A stretch of 64,000 bases of DNA, from positions 27,519 through 91,518 of the forward strand of contig MKST01000002.1 of the NCBI GenBank assembly GCA_001897355.1, read 5' to 3'. Position numbers and translations under genes: made by a program. The notes beneath the pieces are model-generated. The model ran no database searches. It saw nothing but the letters and a program-made list of their open reading frames with translations, and was not told the origin of the DNA. Positions 26,181 through 36,632 of this stretch are shown here, in pieces. Each line of letters opens with the position of its first letter. The first letter of the stretch is position 1. This stretch comes from Solirubrobacterales bacterium 67-14 (GTDB taxonomy: Bacteria > Actinomycetota > Thermoleophilia > Solirubrobacterales > 70-9).

Positions 26181-26660
26181 ATGTCCACCGCCTACACAGC
26201 GCTGGGCCTTGCGGTCATCGCCCTCAACCTGATAGCCGGAATCACCGGCGCTGTCGCGTGGCGGCAGGGCCGTCCCTCGGTCGCCTTCTGGTACCTGTTG
26301 CGGGCCGCCCAGATCCTCACCGGGCTCTTCGTGCTCTTCGCCTGCGTGGTCTACGCGGCGGGCGACCGGGCCGACGACGAGCTCCACTACCTCTACGTCT
26401 TCCTACCGATCGCGGTCTCGTTCATGGCCGAGCTGATGCGCGGCTCCTCGGCCAGCCAAGAACTCGGCGACCGCCTCAGCCCGACCGAGCCGAAGACCAA
26501 CCAGGAACTCAGCGACCTCTTCGCCGAGCTCGAATCCGGTCAGCAGGAAACGATCGGCCTGGCGATCATCCGCCGCGAGACCGCGATCATGACCCTCGCC
26601 TGCCTGGTCATCGCCTTCCTGATGTGGCGGGCCCTGGAGACCACCGCCGGGATGTTCTGA
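26181..26660 (+). CDS. Four-helix membrane protein divergent from nuo operon
   Basis: 159 aa from ATG 26181. Hydrophobic segments at about 5-27, 37-58, 68-87 and 135-156 (TLACLVIAFLMWRALETTAGMF) are separated by a polar cytoplasmic-type loop (RGSSASQELGDRLSPTEPKTNQELSDLFAEL). No enzyme motif. I do not recognise a named family. An in-frame upstream start at 26067 would add a poorly coded stretch through the promoter region and is not preferred. Its place opposite nuoA hints at a membrane or respiratory link, but only by position. Confidence 0.7.
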   Translation: MSTAYTALGLAVIALNLIAGITGAVAWRQGRPSVAFWYLLRAAQILTGLFVLFACVVYAAGDRADDELHYLYVFLPIAVSFMAELMRGSSASQELGDRLSPTEPKTNQELSDLFAELESGQQETIGLAIIRRETAIMTLACLVIAFLMWRALETTAGMF

Positions 26661-26666
26661 CCCCGG

Positions 26667-27314
26667 TCAGGCGAAGGCGCGGCTGACCGGCCCTTCGCCC
26701 GAGCTGAGGTACCAGGTCCCGGATGCTTCCGGATGGTCGGAGATCGCTTCGGCGAGGACGGCGGCCACGTCGGCGCGGGGAACGACGCCGGATTCGAGCC
26801 GGCCGGCCTCACGGACCAGGCTGACCAGACCGGCAGCCGGTTCGTTGGTGAGGCTGACCGGGCGAATGATCAGGTGGTCCAGACCACTGTCGGCTACGGC
26901 GCCGTCGGCGCGACCCTTGGCCCGCAAATAGACGTCATACACCTCCTCGCCCGGGTGATCCGGATCCGCGCTGACCGCCGAGACCATCAGGTAACGGGGA
27001 GAGTCGCCACGTCGAGCCGCCTCGATCAAACGAACCGCGGCGCCGTAATCGACCGACTCCTTGCGCTCCGCCCCGCTGCCGGGCCCGGCCCCGGCCGCGA
27101 AGACGACCACGTCGCTGCCGGCGATCGCCGCGTCGATCTCCTGATCGGCTGCCGATTCGAAATCGACCAGGATCGGGCTGCCCCCGACCTCGGTCACGTC
27201 CCCCGAATGCGCGGGGTTGCGAATCAACGAGCGAACCTCGGTCCCGTCTAGGGCGAGGAGGCGGGTCAGCTCGAGAGCGATCTGTCCGTGTCCACCAACG
27301 ATTGCTACGACCAT
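26667..27314 (-). CDS. NmrA/SDR-like NAD(P)-binding protein
   Basis: 215 aa from ATG 27314. VVAIVGGHGQIALELTRLLALDG is an atypical Rossmann nucleotide loop (GGHGQIA) of the atypical SDR/NmrA type, with VRSLIRNP giving the Arg residues that favour NADP(H). SDVVVFAAGAGPGSG, YLMVSAVSAD and LDHLIIRPVSLTNEPAAG follow in the family order; YDVYLRAKGRAD holds a Y-x(3)-K-like pair. The role is unknown; relatives are often sugar-epimerase-like or redox sensors. Convergent with the membrane protein (6-base gap). Confidence 0.75.
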   Translation of the reverse strand: MVVAIVGGHGQIALELTRLLALDGTEVRSLIRNPAHSGDVTEVGGSPILVDFESAADQEIDAAIAGSDVVVFAAGAGPGSGAERKESVDYGAAVRLIEAARRGDSPRYLMVSAVSADPDHPGEEVYDVYLRAKGRADGAVADSGLDHLIIRPVSLTNEPAAGLVSLVREAGRLESGVVPRADVAAVLAEAISDHPEASGTWYLSSGEGPVSRAFA

Positions 27315-27340
27315 GGTCCGAGTGTAACCCGGCGCGCTCG

Positions 27341-28213
27341 TCAGCCCGGAAGGTTCGCCCGGCCGCTCATCACCACCTGGACCTGGCCGCTGACCCTCGG
27401 GCGGCCCGAGTCCATGCGGGCTTCGATCAGGCTGGGGCGGCCCATCTGCTCGCCCTGCCGGATCTCGATCCGGTCGATGTCGAGGATGTCCTGCAGGTAG
27501 GCGACCAGGGAGCCGGCGGCCGAGCCGGTCGCCGGATCCTCGAAATCGCCGAGGTCGAGGGCGAAGCAACGTGAGTGCGCGGTACGGGAAGGGACGTCGA
27601 AAACGAAGGGATAGAGGTTCAGGGTGAGCCCCAGGCCGAGCTCGGCCAGAGCTTCCGAGTCACCTCGGCAAGCGGCCAGGGCGTCGCGGTCCCGGACCGG
27701 CACCAGCAGTGCCGGGAGCCCGGTAGAAACGATCTGGGAAGAGAAGCGGTCGTCGATCATTTCGGGATCGATTCCGAGCGCCGGTGCCACCTTTGCCGGC
27801 GGGAAGACTTCGCCGAACAGGGCCGGATCCTGATGGACCGAGGCTCGCCAAGCGCCATCGTGGTCGCGTTCCGCGTCGACCGCCTGGAGGCCGACCTCGG
27901 TTTCCTGGGTGAAAGACGTCTGTCCGAGCTCGCGGTCGATCGCGACCGCCACCGCCGTTCCGAGGGATGGGTGACCTGCGAATGGGATCTCCCCGCTGAT
28001 CGTCCAGATCCGGTTGCGGTAGTCAGCCCCCTCGGCCACCGCCTTCTCCGAGGCACTCTGGACGAAAGTGGTCTCCGAGAGACCCGTTTCCCGGGCGAAG
28101 GCGAGCATGGTCTCGTCATCGACCCCGTCGGCGTCAAGCACGACCGCCAGTCCGTTGCCGGCCAGTGGGGCCTCGGCGAAGACGTCGAGCCAGTAGACCG
28201 GGTGGCTGCTCAT
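27341..28213 (-). CDS. PhzF-family isomerase
   Basis: 290 aa. PhzF/DAP-epimerase-like fold: VFAEAPLAGNGLAVVLDADG and FARETGLSETTFVQ near the N-terminus hold the conserved Glu of the active site (SETTFV), IPFAGHPSLGTAVAVA is the middle signature, and FEDPATGSAAGSLVAYL is the C-terminal one. The family catalyses proton shifts such as in phenazine biosynthesis, but most members are uncharacterised and no other phenazine genes are present. Its ATG overlaps the flavin reductase stop by 4 bases, so the two are co-translated. Confidence 0.85.
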   Translation of the reverse strand: MSSHPVYWLDVFAEAPLAGNGLAVVLDADGVDDETMLAFARETGLSETTFVQSASEKAVAEGADYRNRIWTISGEIPFAGHPSLGTAVAVAIDRELGQTSFTQETEVGLQAVDAERDHDGAWRASVHQDPALFGEVFPPAKVAPALGIDPEMIDDRFSSQIVSTGLPALLVPVRDRDALAACRGDSEALAELGLGLTLNLYPFVFDVPSRTAHSRCFALDLGDFEDPATGSAAGSLVAYLQDILDIDRIEIRQGEQMGRPSLIEARMDSGRPRVSGQVQVVMSGRANLPG

Positions 28214-28704
28214 CCCTCCCCCGCATCCAGGCGACGGAACAACCCGCCGTGGTAGATCAGCGGCTCGCCCGGTTCGTCCTCGGCCTCCACCTCGAGCACT
28301 TCACCGGTCACGATCACATGATCCCCGCCGGGGATCACCTCGGCCAGCTCGCAGACCACGCGGGCCAGGCTGCCCTCGATGATCGGGACGCCAAGGCGCT
28401 CGCGCCACCCGACCGAAGCCCACTTCTCCTCCTGCGGCGACTTGGTGGCAAACATCTCCGCCGCCGCCCGCTGCGACTCGCCGAGCACCGAGATACCGAA
28501 GCGGCCGGCTTCCCTGACCGCTTCCAGGGAGCGGGATCCGAGATCTAGGCAGACCAGCATCATCATCGGCTCCAGGGAAAGCGAGCAGACCGCGGAAGCG
28601 GTCGCGCCGGCCGGCCCAGATGCCTGAAAGGCGGAGACGACAGTGACCCCGGTCGGCAACAATCCAACCGTCTGGCGGAACTCGTTTCGATCCGGAGCAG
28701 CCAT
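28210..28704 (-). CDS. Flavin reductase-like FMN-binding protein
   Basis: 164 aa. RQTVGLLPTGVTVVSAFQASGPAGATASAVCSLSLEPMMMLVCLDLGSRSLEAVREAGRFGISVLGESQ is the FMN-binding split-barrel of the HpaC/flavin-reductase family (Pfam Flavin_Reduct). GDHVIVTGEVLEVEAE with a late YHGGLFRRL closes the domain. It reduces free FMN or FAD with NAD(P)H, usually for a partner monooxygenase; none is adjacent. Upstream of and coupled to PhzF, and divergent from the cytochrome c gene 32 bases away. Confidence 0.85.
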   Translation of the reverse strand: MAAPDRNEFRQTVGLLPTGVTVVSAFQASGPAGATASAVCSLSLEPMMMLVCLDLGSRSLEAVREAGRFGISVLGESQRAAAEMFATKSPQEEKWASVGWRERLGVPIIEGSLARVVCELAEVIPGGDHVIVTGEVLEVEAEDEPGEPLIYHGGLFRRLDAGEG

Positions 28705-28736
28705 CGTTTCGCCGCAGACAATATGATGCGCTCGCT

Positions 28737-29189
28737 GTGCGTGCCGTAGCCATCACAACACTTGTCATAGCCGCCGCCTTCAGCCTGTCCGCTTGCGGAT
28801 TCGGCGAGGAGGGGATCACGGTTTCGAAGGACTCGCCCGATCACGAGGGTGCTCAGCTCTTCGCTGCCAACTGCGCCGGCTGCCACACCCTTACCCCGGC
28901 CGGGGCGCTCGGCACGGGCAACCGCGGGACCAGGACCCAGGGCCCGAACCTGGACCAGCGCACGGAGACCTATGAGTCTGCCCTGCACGCGATCCAGAAC
29001 GGTGGATTCTCCGGCGCGATCATGCCGCAGAACATCGTGGTCGGCGAAGAGGCCGAAAAGGTCGCCCGCTTCGTTGCCGATTACGCCGGTTCCGACGCCG
29101 GTGAGGCCGGAGCCGAGGATTACACGCAGGAACAGGACGCTTCTTCTCCCCAGGACGAGAAGCCCACTACCGGCACCCACGGCGAGTAA
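28737..29189 (+). CDS. Class I cytochrome c lipoprotein
   Basis: 150 aa, GTG start. Lipoprotein signal TTLVIAAAFSLSAC (lipobox SLSAC near residue 20). FAANCAGCHTLTPAG contains the CxxCH heme-binding motif, and SGAIMPQNIV carries the likely distal Met ligand. The last 30 residues (QEQDASSPQDEKPTTGTHGE) are a disordered tail. Expected to be a small c-type electron carrier tethered outside the membrane, possibly feeding a terminal oxidase. It sits 15 bases before serS. Confidence 0.88.
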   Translation: MRAVAITTLVIAAAFSLSACGFGEEGITVSKDSPDHEGAQLFAANCAGCHTLTPAGALGTGNRGTRTQGPNLDQRTETYESALHAIQNGGFSGAIMPQNIVVGEEAEKVARFVADYAGSDAGEAGAEDYTQEQDASSPQDEKPTTGTHGE

Positions 29190-29204
29190 CCGGCGGCGGG
29201 GGCC

Positions 29205-30470
29205 GTGCTCGACCTCAAACTGATCCGCTCCGAACCCGAGCGGATCAAGGCTGCCCTCGCCCGTCGCGGGGCCGCCGACCAGGTGGACGAACTGCTCGCG
29301 CTCGACGAGCGTCGGCGCCGGCTGCTGCCCGAGATCGAGGGCGCCCGCAGCGAGCGCAAGCAGGAATCCGAGAAGATCGGCGCCCTGAAGAAGGCCGGTG
29401 AGGACGCAACCGCCCAGATGGAGGCGGTCCGCCAGCTGAAGTCCCGCCTCGAGGAGATGGAGGGCGAGCTCGAAGGCGTCGAGTCCCGCCTCAACGAGGT
29501 CGCCGCCACCCTGCCCAACCTGCCCGACCCTTCGAGCCCGGACGGCTTCACGGACGACGACGCGGAGCTGGTCCGCGAGGTCGGTGAGATCCCCGAGTTC
29601 GGCTTCGAGCCGAAGGACCACGTCGAACTGGCCGGCGACGCGATCGAACTGGAAGCCGCAGCCCGGGTCTCAGGCGCCCGGTTCGCCTATCTCAAGGGTG
29701 ACCTGGTCATGCTCGAGTTCGCGCTGGTCCGCTGGGCGTTGGAGAAGCTCCGGGCCGAGGGCCACGAGCCGGTCGTGCCACCGATCCTGGTTCGCGAAGA
29801 GGCGCTTTTCGGGACCGGTTTCCTGCCCGGCGACCGCGACCAGATCTACGAACTCGAGAAGGACGAGCTCTTCCTGGCCGGCACCTCCGAGGTGCCACTG
29901 GCCGGCCTCCACGCCGGGCAGATCCTCGAAGCCGACCAACTGCCGCTGCGCTACGCGGGCTTCTCCAGCTGCTTCCGCCGTGAGGCCGGCGCGGCCGGGC
30001 GCGACACCCACGGGATCTTCCGGGTGCATCAGTTCGACAAGGTCGAGATGTTCTCGTTCGTCAAGCCGGAGGACGCGGTCGCCGAGCACGAGCGGATCCT
30101 GGCGATCGAGGAAAGCGTCCTGGCCGAGCTCGGCCTGCCCTACCGGGTGGTCAACGTCGCGGCCGGTGACCTCGGCGGGTCCGCCGCCAAGAAGTACGAC
30201 TGCGAAGCCTGGATCCCGAGCCAGGGCCGCTACCGCGAACTGACCTCCTGCTCCAACACCACCGACTTCCAGGCTCGGCGGATCGGCTGCCGCTACCGGC
30301 CCGAACCCGGGGCGCAGCCGGAGTTCGCCAACACGCTGAACGGCACCGCGGTCGCGGTCGGCCGCACGATCATCGCCCTGCTCGAGAACCACCAGCAGGC
30401 CGACGGCACGGTCAGGCTTCCCGAGGCGTTGCTGCCGTTCGGGGCGCCGGCCACCATCGGGCCGGCGTGA
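29205..30470 (+). CDS. serS: Serine--tRNA ligase
   Basis: 421 aa, GTG start, normal length. The N-terminal coiled-coil arm (about residues 30-100: RRRLLPEIEGARSERKQESEKIGALKKAGED) binds the long variable arm of tRNA-Ser. Class II motifs follow: motif 2 FSSCFRREAGAAGRDTHGIFRVHQFDKVEMF, and motif 3 LNGTAVAVGRTIIALLENHQQ. TSEVPLAGLH gives the serine pocket. The only SerRS seen here. The next gene overlaps its stop by 4 bases. Confidence 0.96.
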   Translation: MLDLKLIRSEPERIKAALARRGAADQVDELLALDERRRRLLPEIEGARSERKQESEKIGALKKAGEDATAQMEAVRQLKSRLEEMEGELEGVESRLNEVAATLPNLPDPSSPDGFTDDDAELVREVGEIPEFGFEPKDHVELAGDAIELEAAARVSGARFAYLKGDLVMLEFALVRWALEKLRAEGHEPVVPPILVREEALFGTGFLPGDRDQIYELEKDELFLAGTSEVPLAGLHAGQILEADQLPLRYAGFSSCFRREAGAAGRDTHGIFRVHQFDKVEMFSFVKPEDAVAEHERILAIEESVLAELGLPYRVVNVAAGDLGGSAAKKYDCEAWIPSQGRYRELTSCSNTTDFQARRIGCRYRPEPGAQPEFANTLNGTAVAVGRTIIALLENHQQADGTVRLPEALLPFGAPATIGPA

Positions 30471-31135
30471 GTGGCAGCCGGGTACTGATTTGTGACGACC
30501 ACTGGATCGTAAGGCAGGCGATCCGACAGCAGATCGAGTCGATCCCCGGTTTCGAGGTGGTCGGCGAGGCGGCCGACGGCGCCGCCGCGGTCGCGGCGGT
30601 CGGGGAGCATCGACCGGACCTGCTCCTGATCGACGTCGAGTTGCCGGAGCTGAACGGGATCGAGGCGATGATCAAGGTGCTCGACCGCTGGCCCCATACC
30701 AGGGTGCTCGTATTCACCGCCCACGAGGAAGACGACCTGGTCAGGCTCGCCGCCCGCGAGGGAGCGGCCGGGTTCCTGGTCAAGTCGGCCGACACCGACC
30801 AGATCCGCAAGGCCTGCGAGACGGTGGTCGACGGCGGGCGTTGGTTCCTCCACTTCGACGGCCGGCTGGACGAAGACGAAGACGACGAGCTGCAGCGGCT
30901 CAGGTCGCTATCCGATCGAGAACGCGAGATCCTCTCGCTGCTCGCCAGCGGGATGCGGGCCCAGGGAGTTGCCGACAAGACCGGCCTCCGGCCCACCACC
31001 GTCTACACCCACGTCAGGAACGTTGTCTCGAAGCTGGGCGTCGAAACTCGCACCCAAGCGGTTGCCATCGCGACCCGCTACGCCTTCCTCGACCCAGACC
31101 CGGAGACCCCGGCCACGGGCTCGACGAAGAAGTAG
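30467..31135 (+). CDS. NarL/FixJ-type response regulator (orphan)
   Basis: 222 aa, GTG start overlapping serS by 4 bases. Receiver domain: VLICDDHWIVRQAI (acidic pair), LLLIDVELPELNG (phospho-Asp), VLVFTAHEEDD (Thr) and GFLVKSAD (Lys). C-terminal LuxR-type helix-turn-helix: LSDREREILSLLASGMRAQGVADKTGLRPTTVYTHVRNVVSKLGV. No histidine kinase lies nearby, so its partner is encoded elsewhere. Translational coupling to serS is unusual for a signalling gene. Confidence 0.92.
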   Translation: MSGSRVLICDDHWIVRQAIRQQIESIPGFEVVGEAADGAAAVAAVGEHRPDLLLIDVELPELNGIEAMIKVLDRWPHTRVLVFTAHEEDDLVRLAAREGAAGFLVKSADTDQIRKACETVVDGGRWFLHFDGRLDEDEDDELQRLRSLSDREREILSLLASGMRAQGVADKTGLRPTTVYTHVRNVVSKLGVETRTQAVAIATRYAFLDPDPETPATGSTKK

Positions 31136-31148
31136 ACCCGGTCTCGGC

Positions 31149-31550
31149 TCAGGACTCCTCGAACTCCAGCGCGCAGCCGTTGATGCAATAGCGCTGCCCC
31201 GCAGGCCCGGGGCCGTCGGGGAATACGTGGCCGAGATGCGCGTCGCAGTTCTTGCAGACGACCTCGGTCCTGACCATCCCGTGGCTTTGGTCCTGCCTCA
31301 GCTCGACGTGTTCCAGATTGGCCGGCTCGGTGAAGCTGGGCCACCCGGTGCCGGAATCAAATTTTGCATCGGAAGAGAAGAGTTCCTGGCCGCAACATAC
31401 GCATACATAGGATCCGCTACCCTTATTCGCCAGTAATTCGCTCGTGAAAGGCCGCTCCGTCGCGGCATTGCGGGTTACTTCATACGCCTCGGGAGAAAGT
31501 CTCCCCTTCCAGTCAGTTTCACCCGTGACACGCCTTGGACCGTTCGACAT
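31149..31550 (-). CDS. msrB: Peptide-methionine (R)-S-oxide reductase
   Basis: 133 aa from ATG 31550. SYVCVCCGQELFSSDAKFDSGTGWPSFTEP and VCKNCDAHLGHVFPDGP carry the two CxxC pairs of the structural zinc, and RYCINGCALEFEES carries the catalytic Cys. Repairs methionine-R-sulfoxide in proteins. No signal peptide, so cytosolic. Its start overlaps the divergently read CAP-domain gene by up to 16 bases. Confidence 0.95.
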   Translation of the reverse strand: MSNGPRRVTGETDWKGRLSPEAYEVTRNAATERPFTSELLANKGSGSYVCVCCGQELFSSDAKFDSGTGWPSFTEPANLEHVELRQDQSHGMVRTEVVCKNCDAHLGHVFPDGPGPAGQRYCINGCALEFEES

Positions 31551-32161
31551 TGCCTGAACTCGCTTTCTTTTCGCCTGCTTCAAGACTAGCCAACCGTTCT
31601 TTCCTCCTTCCTGGTCTGGCATTGCTCGCCGTCGTCTTTGCGGCGCTGCTGGTGGGGAACTCGCTGGCCCCGGCCAGGGCTGAGGCCCGAAGCCTGATCG
31701 CTCCCGCCAAAGCCTGCCCCGTCGGCGCCCAAGGGGCCGGCAAGGCCCAGCTGGGCAAAGCCCGGCGGGCGATGACCTGCATGGTCAACTATGCCCGCCG
31801 CAAGAAAGGCCTCTGGCGTTACCACCGCCGTTCCCAGCTCGCCTGGTCGGCCGAGCGGAAGGCCAAGGACATCCAGCGCTGCGGTTTCGCGCACAGCGCC
31901 TGCGGTCGGCAGTTCGACTACTGGATCAAGCGTTCCGGCTACCTCGGCCGCTCCGGCTGGGCGACCGGCGAGAACATCGCCTGGGGCGGCGGCAGCCTCG
32001 GCAACGTGCGCTCGATCTTCGTCGCCTGGATGAAGTCCAGCGGCCATCGTGAGGCGATCCTCAGCCGCACTTACACCGATGTCGGCGCGGGCCTGGTCAA
32101 GGGCCGCTTCGATGGCGTCCCCGGGGCCGGGATCTGGGTCCTGCATTTCGGTCGCAACTGA
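31535..32161 (+). CDS. Secreted CAP/SCP-domain protein
   Basis: 208 aa if the TTG at 31535 is used; a TTG at 31550 is an alternative, and no ATG or GTG is available before the domain. A hydrophobic signal (SFLLPGLALLAVVFAALLV) ends near ARAEA. The CAP domain runs from about residue 75: MVNYARRKKGLWRYHRRSQLAWSAERKAKDI, FAHSACG, ATGENIAWGGG, WMKSSGHREAIL and AGIWVLHFG are the family motifs including the His and Glu pocket residues. Bacterial CAP proteins are exported; function is mostly unknown. Start region is uncertain. Confidence 0.85.
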   Translation: MDRSTLPELAFFSPASRLANRSFLLPGLALLAVVFAALLVGNSLAPARAEARSLIAPAKACPVGAQGAGKAQLGKARRAMTCMVNYARRKKGLWRYHRRSQLAWSAERKAKDIQRCGFAHSACGRQFDYWIKRSGYLGRSGWATGENIAWGGGSLGNVRSIFVAWMKSSGHREAILSRTYTDVGAGLVKGRFDGVPGAGIWVLHFGRN

Positions 32162-32243
32162 TCCAAAACGATCAGACCCGTTTCTCGCGGGTTTAGCATT
32201 GAGCCAACGAGGAGTACCGGACCCCGACCGGAGGAGAAACCGC

Positions 32244-34238
<1,995 letters not shown>

Positions 34239-34243
34239 CCAGA

Positions 34244-34281
34244 GCCCCGCCCAATCATCCGTTGCTTCGCATGGGCGGGGC
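34244..34281 (+). terminator. R2 hairpin, copy C, downstream of acs
   Basis: 10-bp perfect arms GCCCCGCCCA (34244-34253) and TGGGCGGGGC (34272-34281) around the 18-base loop ATCATCCGTTGCTTCGCA. It begins 6 bases past the acs stop and is followed by GGGTT. Arms differ from copies A and B by a compensated pair change while the loop is conserved. It lacks the second hairpin found in A and B. Confidence 0.65.
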
Positions 34282-34297
34282 GGGTTATGCTCGAAGC

Positions 34298-34888
34298 GTG
34301 TCCGAACCGTCCGTTCCGCCGGAGCTTTCCGAGCGGTTCTCCCAGATCCCGAAAAATGAGTCTTCGCCGGTAGTCGGCTACGTCGTCATGTTCATCGGGG
34401 TGGCCATGGTCGCCTACGGGATAACGGCGCTCTGGTTCGGGATGAGGGAGGTGATGGACGTCGGCGGTTACTGCGCCGAAGGTGGCCCCTACGTGATCCA
34501 GCAGCATTGCCCCGACGGGGCGGAGACGCTGATGCTCACCGGGATCCCGATCGGCATCATCGGCCTCTTCGTGGCGATGTTCGGCTGCGCGAGATCCTCC
34601 CCCGGAGCGGTGGCCTTGCTCCTCCTCGGCTGGCCGGCCCTGTTCATCTCGCTCGGCTACAACTTCATCGACTACGCGATCAACCCGCCCGAGAACATGG
34701 GCAGCACCGCCGGCTGGTGGGTCTGCGGGATCGTTTTCGCGCTGATGGGCCTGCCCGCCCTGGCCGGCATTCCCTGGTTGGTCAAGGCGATCAGGCCGGA
34801 TCGCCGCAACGCCATCCTGGCGGTCTTCCTGCTCGCAATCGCTGTCGGCATCGTGATCGGCATCCAGATCGCCAACTCGGTGGACTAG
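34298..34888 (+). CDS. Multi-pass membrane protein of unknown function
   Basis: 196 aa from GTG 34298. A polar N-terminus (SEPSVPPELSERFSQIPKNES) precedes about five hydrophobic segments: VGYVVMFIGVAMVAYGITALWFG, ETLMLTGIPIGIIGLFVAMFG, AVALLLLGWPALFISLGYNFI, AGWWVCGIVFALMGLPALAGIPWLV and AILAVFLLAIAVGIVIGIQIA. An outward loop YCAEGGPYVIQQHC has two Cys that may form a disulfide. No recognised family. Followed by an R2 repeat. Confidence 0.7.
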   Translation: MSEPSVPPELSERFSQIPKNESSPVVGYVVMFIGVAMVAYGITALWFGMREVMDVGGYCAEGGPYVIQQHCPDGAETLMLTGIPIGIIGLFVAMFGCARSSPGAVALLLLGWPALFISLGYNFIDYAINPPENMGSTAGWWVCGIVFALMGLPALAGIPWLVKAIRPDRRNAILAVFLLAIAVGIVIGIQIANSVD

Positions 34889-34905
34889 CCTTCGAAGAAC
34901 CGGGG

Positions 34906-34983
34906 GCGGAGCCCCTCCCAACTATCTGTTACTGCGAGTGGGAGGGGCGGGTTTCCGTTGTCATCCGGCGAAGACCGGATGAC
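34906..34983 (+). terminator. R2 repeat, copy A, between convergent genes
   Basis: Hairpin 1 has arms GCCCCTCCCA (34911-34920) and TGGGAGGGGC (34939-34948) around the loop ACTATCTGTTACTGCGAG. GGGTTTCC follows, then hairpin 2 with arms GTCATCCGG (34960-34968) and CCGGATGAC (34975-34983) around CGAAGA. By eye, 71 of 78 positions match copy B on the opposite strand. It lies 17 bases after the membrane-protein stop and 1 base before the pucR-type stop. Confidence 0.7.
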
Positions 34984-34984
34984 G

Positions 34985-36604
34985 TCAATGATGCAGGAGG
35001 CGGCGGATCATGACCGCCAGGTGCAGGGCGAGGATGGTGTCGCCGTCGCGGAGGTCCACGTCGAGCACTTCCTCGATCCGGGCCAGCCGGTGGTAGAGCG
35101 ACTGGCGTTCGATCTCGAGGGTGGCTGCCGTTTCGGTCTTGCGGCCACCGCTGTGCAGGTACGCCTCCAGCGTGTCCAGCAGGTCGCGGCCCCGTTCCCC
35201 GGGCAGTTCACGAAGGGGGCCGAGGCGCTCGTCACTGAACTGGAGCAGTTCCGGGGTGCCTCGCATCGAAAGCAGCAGCTGGCCGATCTCGGTCCGGCTC
35301 GCGTCATGCCAGGCACGGACCGGGCCGGCCGCCCCCGCCTCGGCCGCGAAGCGGGCCCGGACCAGCGCCGGCGAGAGTTCCTCCCAGCTTCCGGCCGCAC
35401 CGCCGATCGCCAGCGCCACCGCGGCGGGATCGATCTCATGCCGGTTGAGGACGCCGGCGAAGCGCCGGGCCAACCGTTCCCGAGAGGCGACGTCATCCGG
35501 TTCCGACCCCAGAGTGCCCCGGTCGAGCACGCCGAGCACGCAGTTGCCCCGTGACCCGAGCAGGGCTGGCCGGTCCGGTTCCGCCATCGCCGCCCGGATC
35601 GCCGGCAGCAGGGACGCCCAGGCTTTCTCGTAACCGAGGTCATCCTCGATCGCGCCGGTCCGCCAGACCGCCGCGACCGGCACCAGTTGGCCGTGGCGGC
35701 GCGGGAAACCGAGCGTCGAGGCCCGCCGGGCCGCGGCCAGCGGCTCCATCAGGCCGGCCGCCAGTTCGAAGAGCAGGTTGCCGCGCGAGCGGGCCCGGAG
35801 CTCCGCCTCCTCGCCCCCGCGCATCAGGCCGAGGCCGACCGCGACCGAGGCCCGTTCGAGGGCGATCGGGGTGAACCGGTCGAACTCCGCGTCAGTCTGC
35901 AGCGCGATCACCCGGCCCCAGCTCCGGCCGCGGACCATCACCGCCGCCGCCATCGCGCCCTCGGCCTCCCCCGGGTTGCGATCCGACCACTTGAGGCCAG
36001 ACCACGTATCGACCACCTCGTCTTCGCGGCGGGTGACCGAACCGAGGGCGACCAGTTCTCCCCGCGCGTCTTCCAACACGACCGGGTTGCCGATCCGCCT
36101 CGAGACCTCGGCCAGGATCGATTCCGCCGCCTCGCCCTCCAGCACCAGCCGGTCGAGGCTGCGATGGAGCTCCTCGCCGCGTCGGGCGAGCGCGTGGCCG
36201 GAATCGAGCAGGTTGCCGTTGACCACCTCGGAGACCTCGACGAAGCGGATGCCCCGGCGGAAGGCGACCATCGGGATGTGTCGACGGTTGGCCTCGTCGA
36301 CCAGGGCCTTGGGCAGCTCCCGGCTCCAGGCGAAGCCGAGCTCGACCGCGATCCCGACCGCGCCCTCGGCCTCCAGGTCCCGCACGAAGCGCCGCTGCGC
36401 GGCCGCGTCCTCGCCGATCGAGACGCCGGTGGTGAGGATCATCTCGCCGCCCCGGAGCAGGTCGGACACGTCGGGCACGTCGAGGGGATGGACCCAGCGC
36501 ACCTCGGCCCCCAGCCCTTCACGGCCGGCCACGAGTTCGGGCAGCCCGGCCTTGACGATCGGGAGCTCGATGAATTCGGAGACGGTCAGCGACTGCGAGG
36601 CCAT
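34985..36604 (-). CDS. PucR-family transcriptional regulator
   Basis: 539 aa from ATG 36604. Residues 1-125 form the PucR N-terminal ligand domain (SLTVSEFIELPIVKAGLPELVAGREGLGAEVRWVHPLDVPDVSDLLRGGEMILTTG, a near-perfect family start). The middle is a GGDEF-like/CdaR module. The C-terminal helix-turn-helix is YLHSGGRKTETAATLEIERQSLYHRLARIEEVLDVDLRDGD (HTH_30). Such regulators control catabolic genes such as purine use in Bacillus. No clear target operon is next to it. Its 3' end faces an R2 repeat. Confidence 0.88.
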   Translation of the reverse strand: MASQSLTVSEFIELPIVKAGLPELVAGREGLGAEVRWVHPLDVPDVSDLLRGGEMILTTGVSIGEDAAAQRRFVRDLEAEGAVGIAVELGFAWSRELPKALVDEANRRHIPMVAFRRGIRFVEVSEVVNGNLLDSGHALARRGEELHRSLDRLVLEGEAAESILAEVSRRIGNPVVLEDARGELVALGSVTRREDEVVDTWSGLKWSDRNPGEAEGAMAAAVMVRGRSWGRVIALQTDAEFDRFTPIALERASVAVGLGLMRGGEEAELRARSRGNLLFELAAGLMEPLAAARRASTLGFPRRHGQLVPVAAVWRTGAIEDDLGYEKAWASLLPAIRAAMAEPDRPALLGSRGNCVLGVLDRGTLGSEPDDVASRERLARRFAGVLNRHEIDPAAVALAIGGAAGSWEELSPALVRARFAAEAGAAGPVRAWHDASRTEIGQLLLSMRGTPELLQFSDERLGPLRELPGERGRDLLDTLEAYLHSGGRKTETAATLEIERQSLYHRLARIEEVLDVDLRDGDTILALHLAVMIRRLLHH

Positions 36605-36632
36605 GCCTCGAATCGTGCCAGATGCCGGGTGA

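Noticed and set aside
27500-28200. Plus-strand frames opposite the PhzF gene
   Set aside because: Shadow translations with no domain; PhzF signature motifs are complete on the minus strand.
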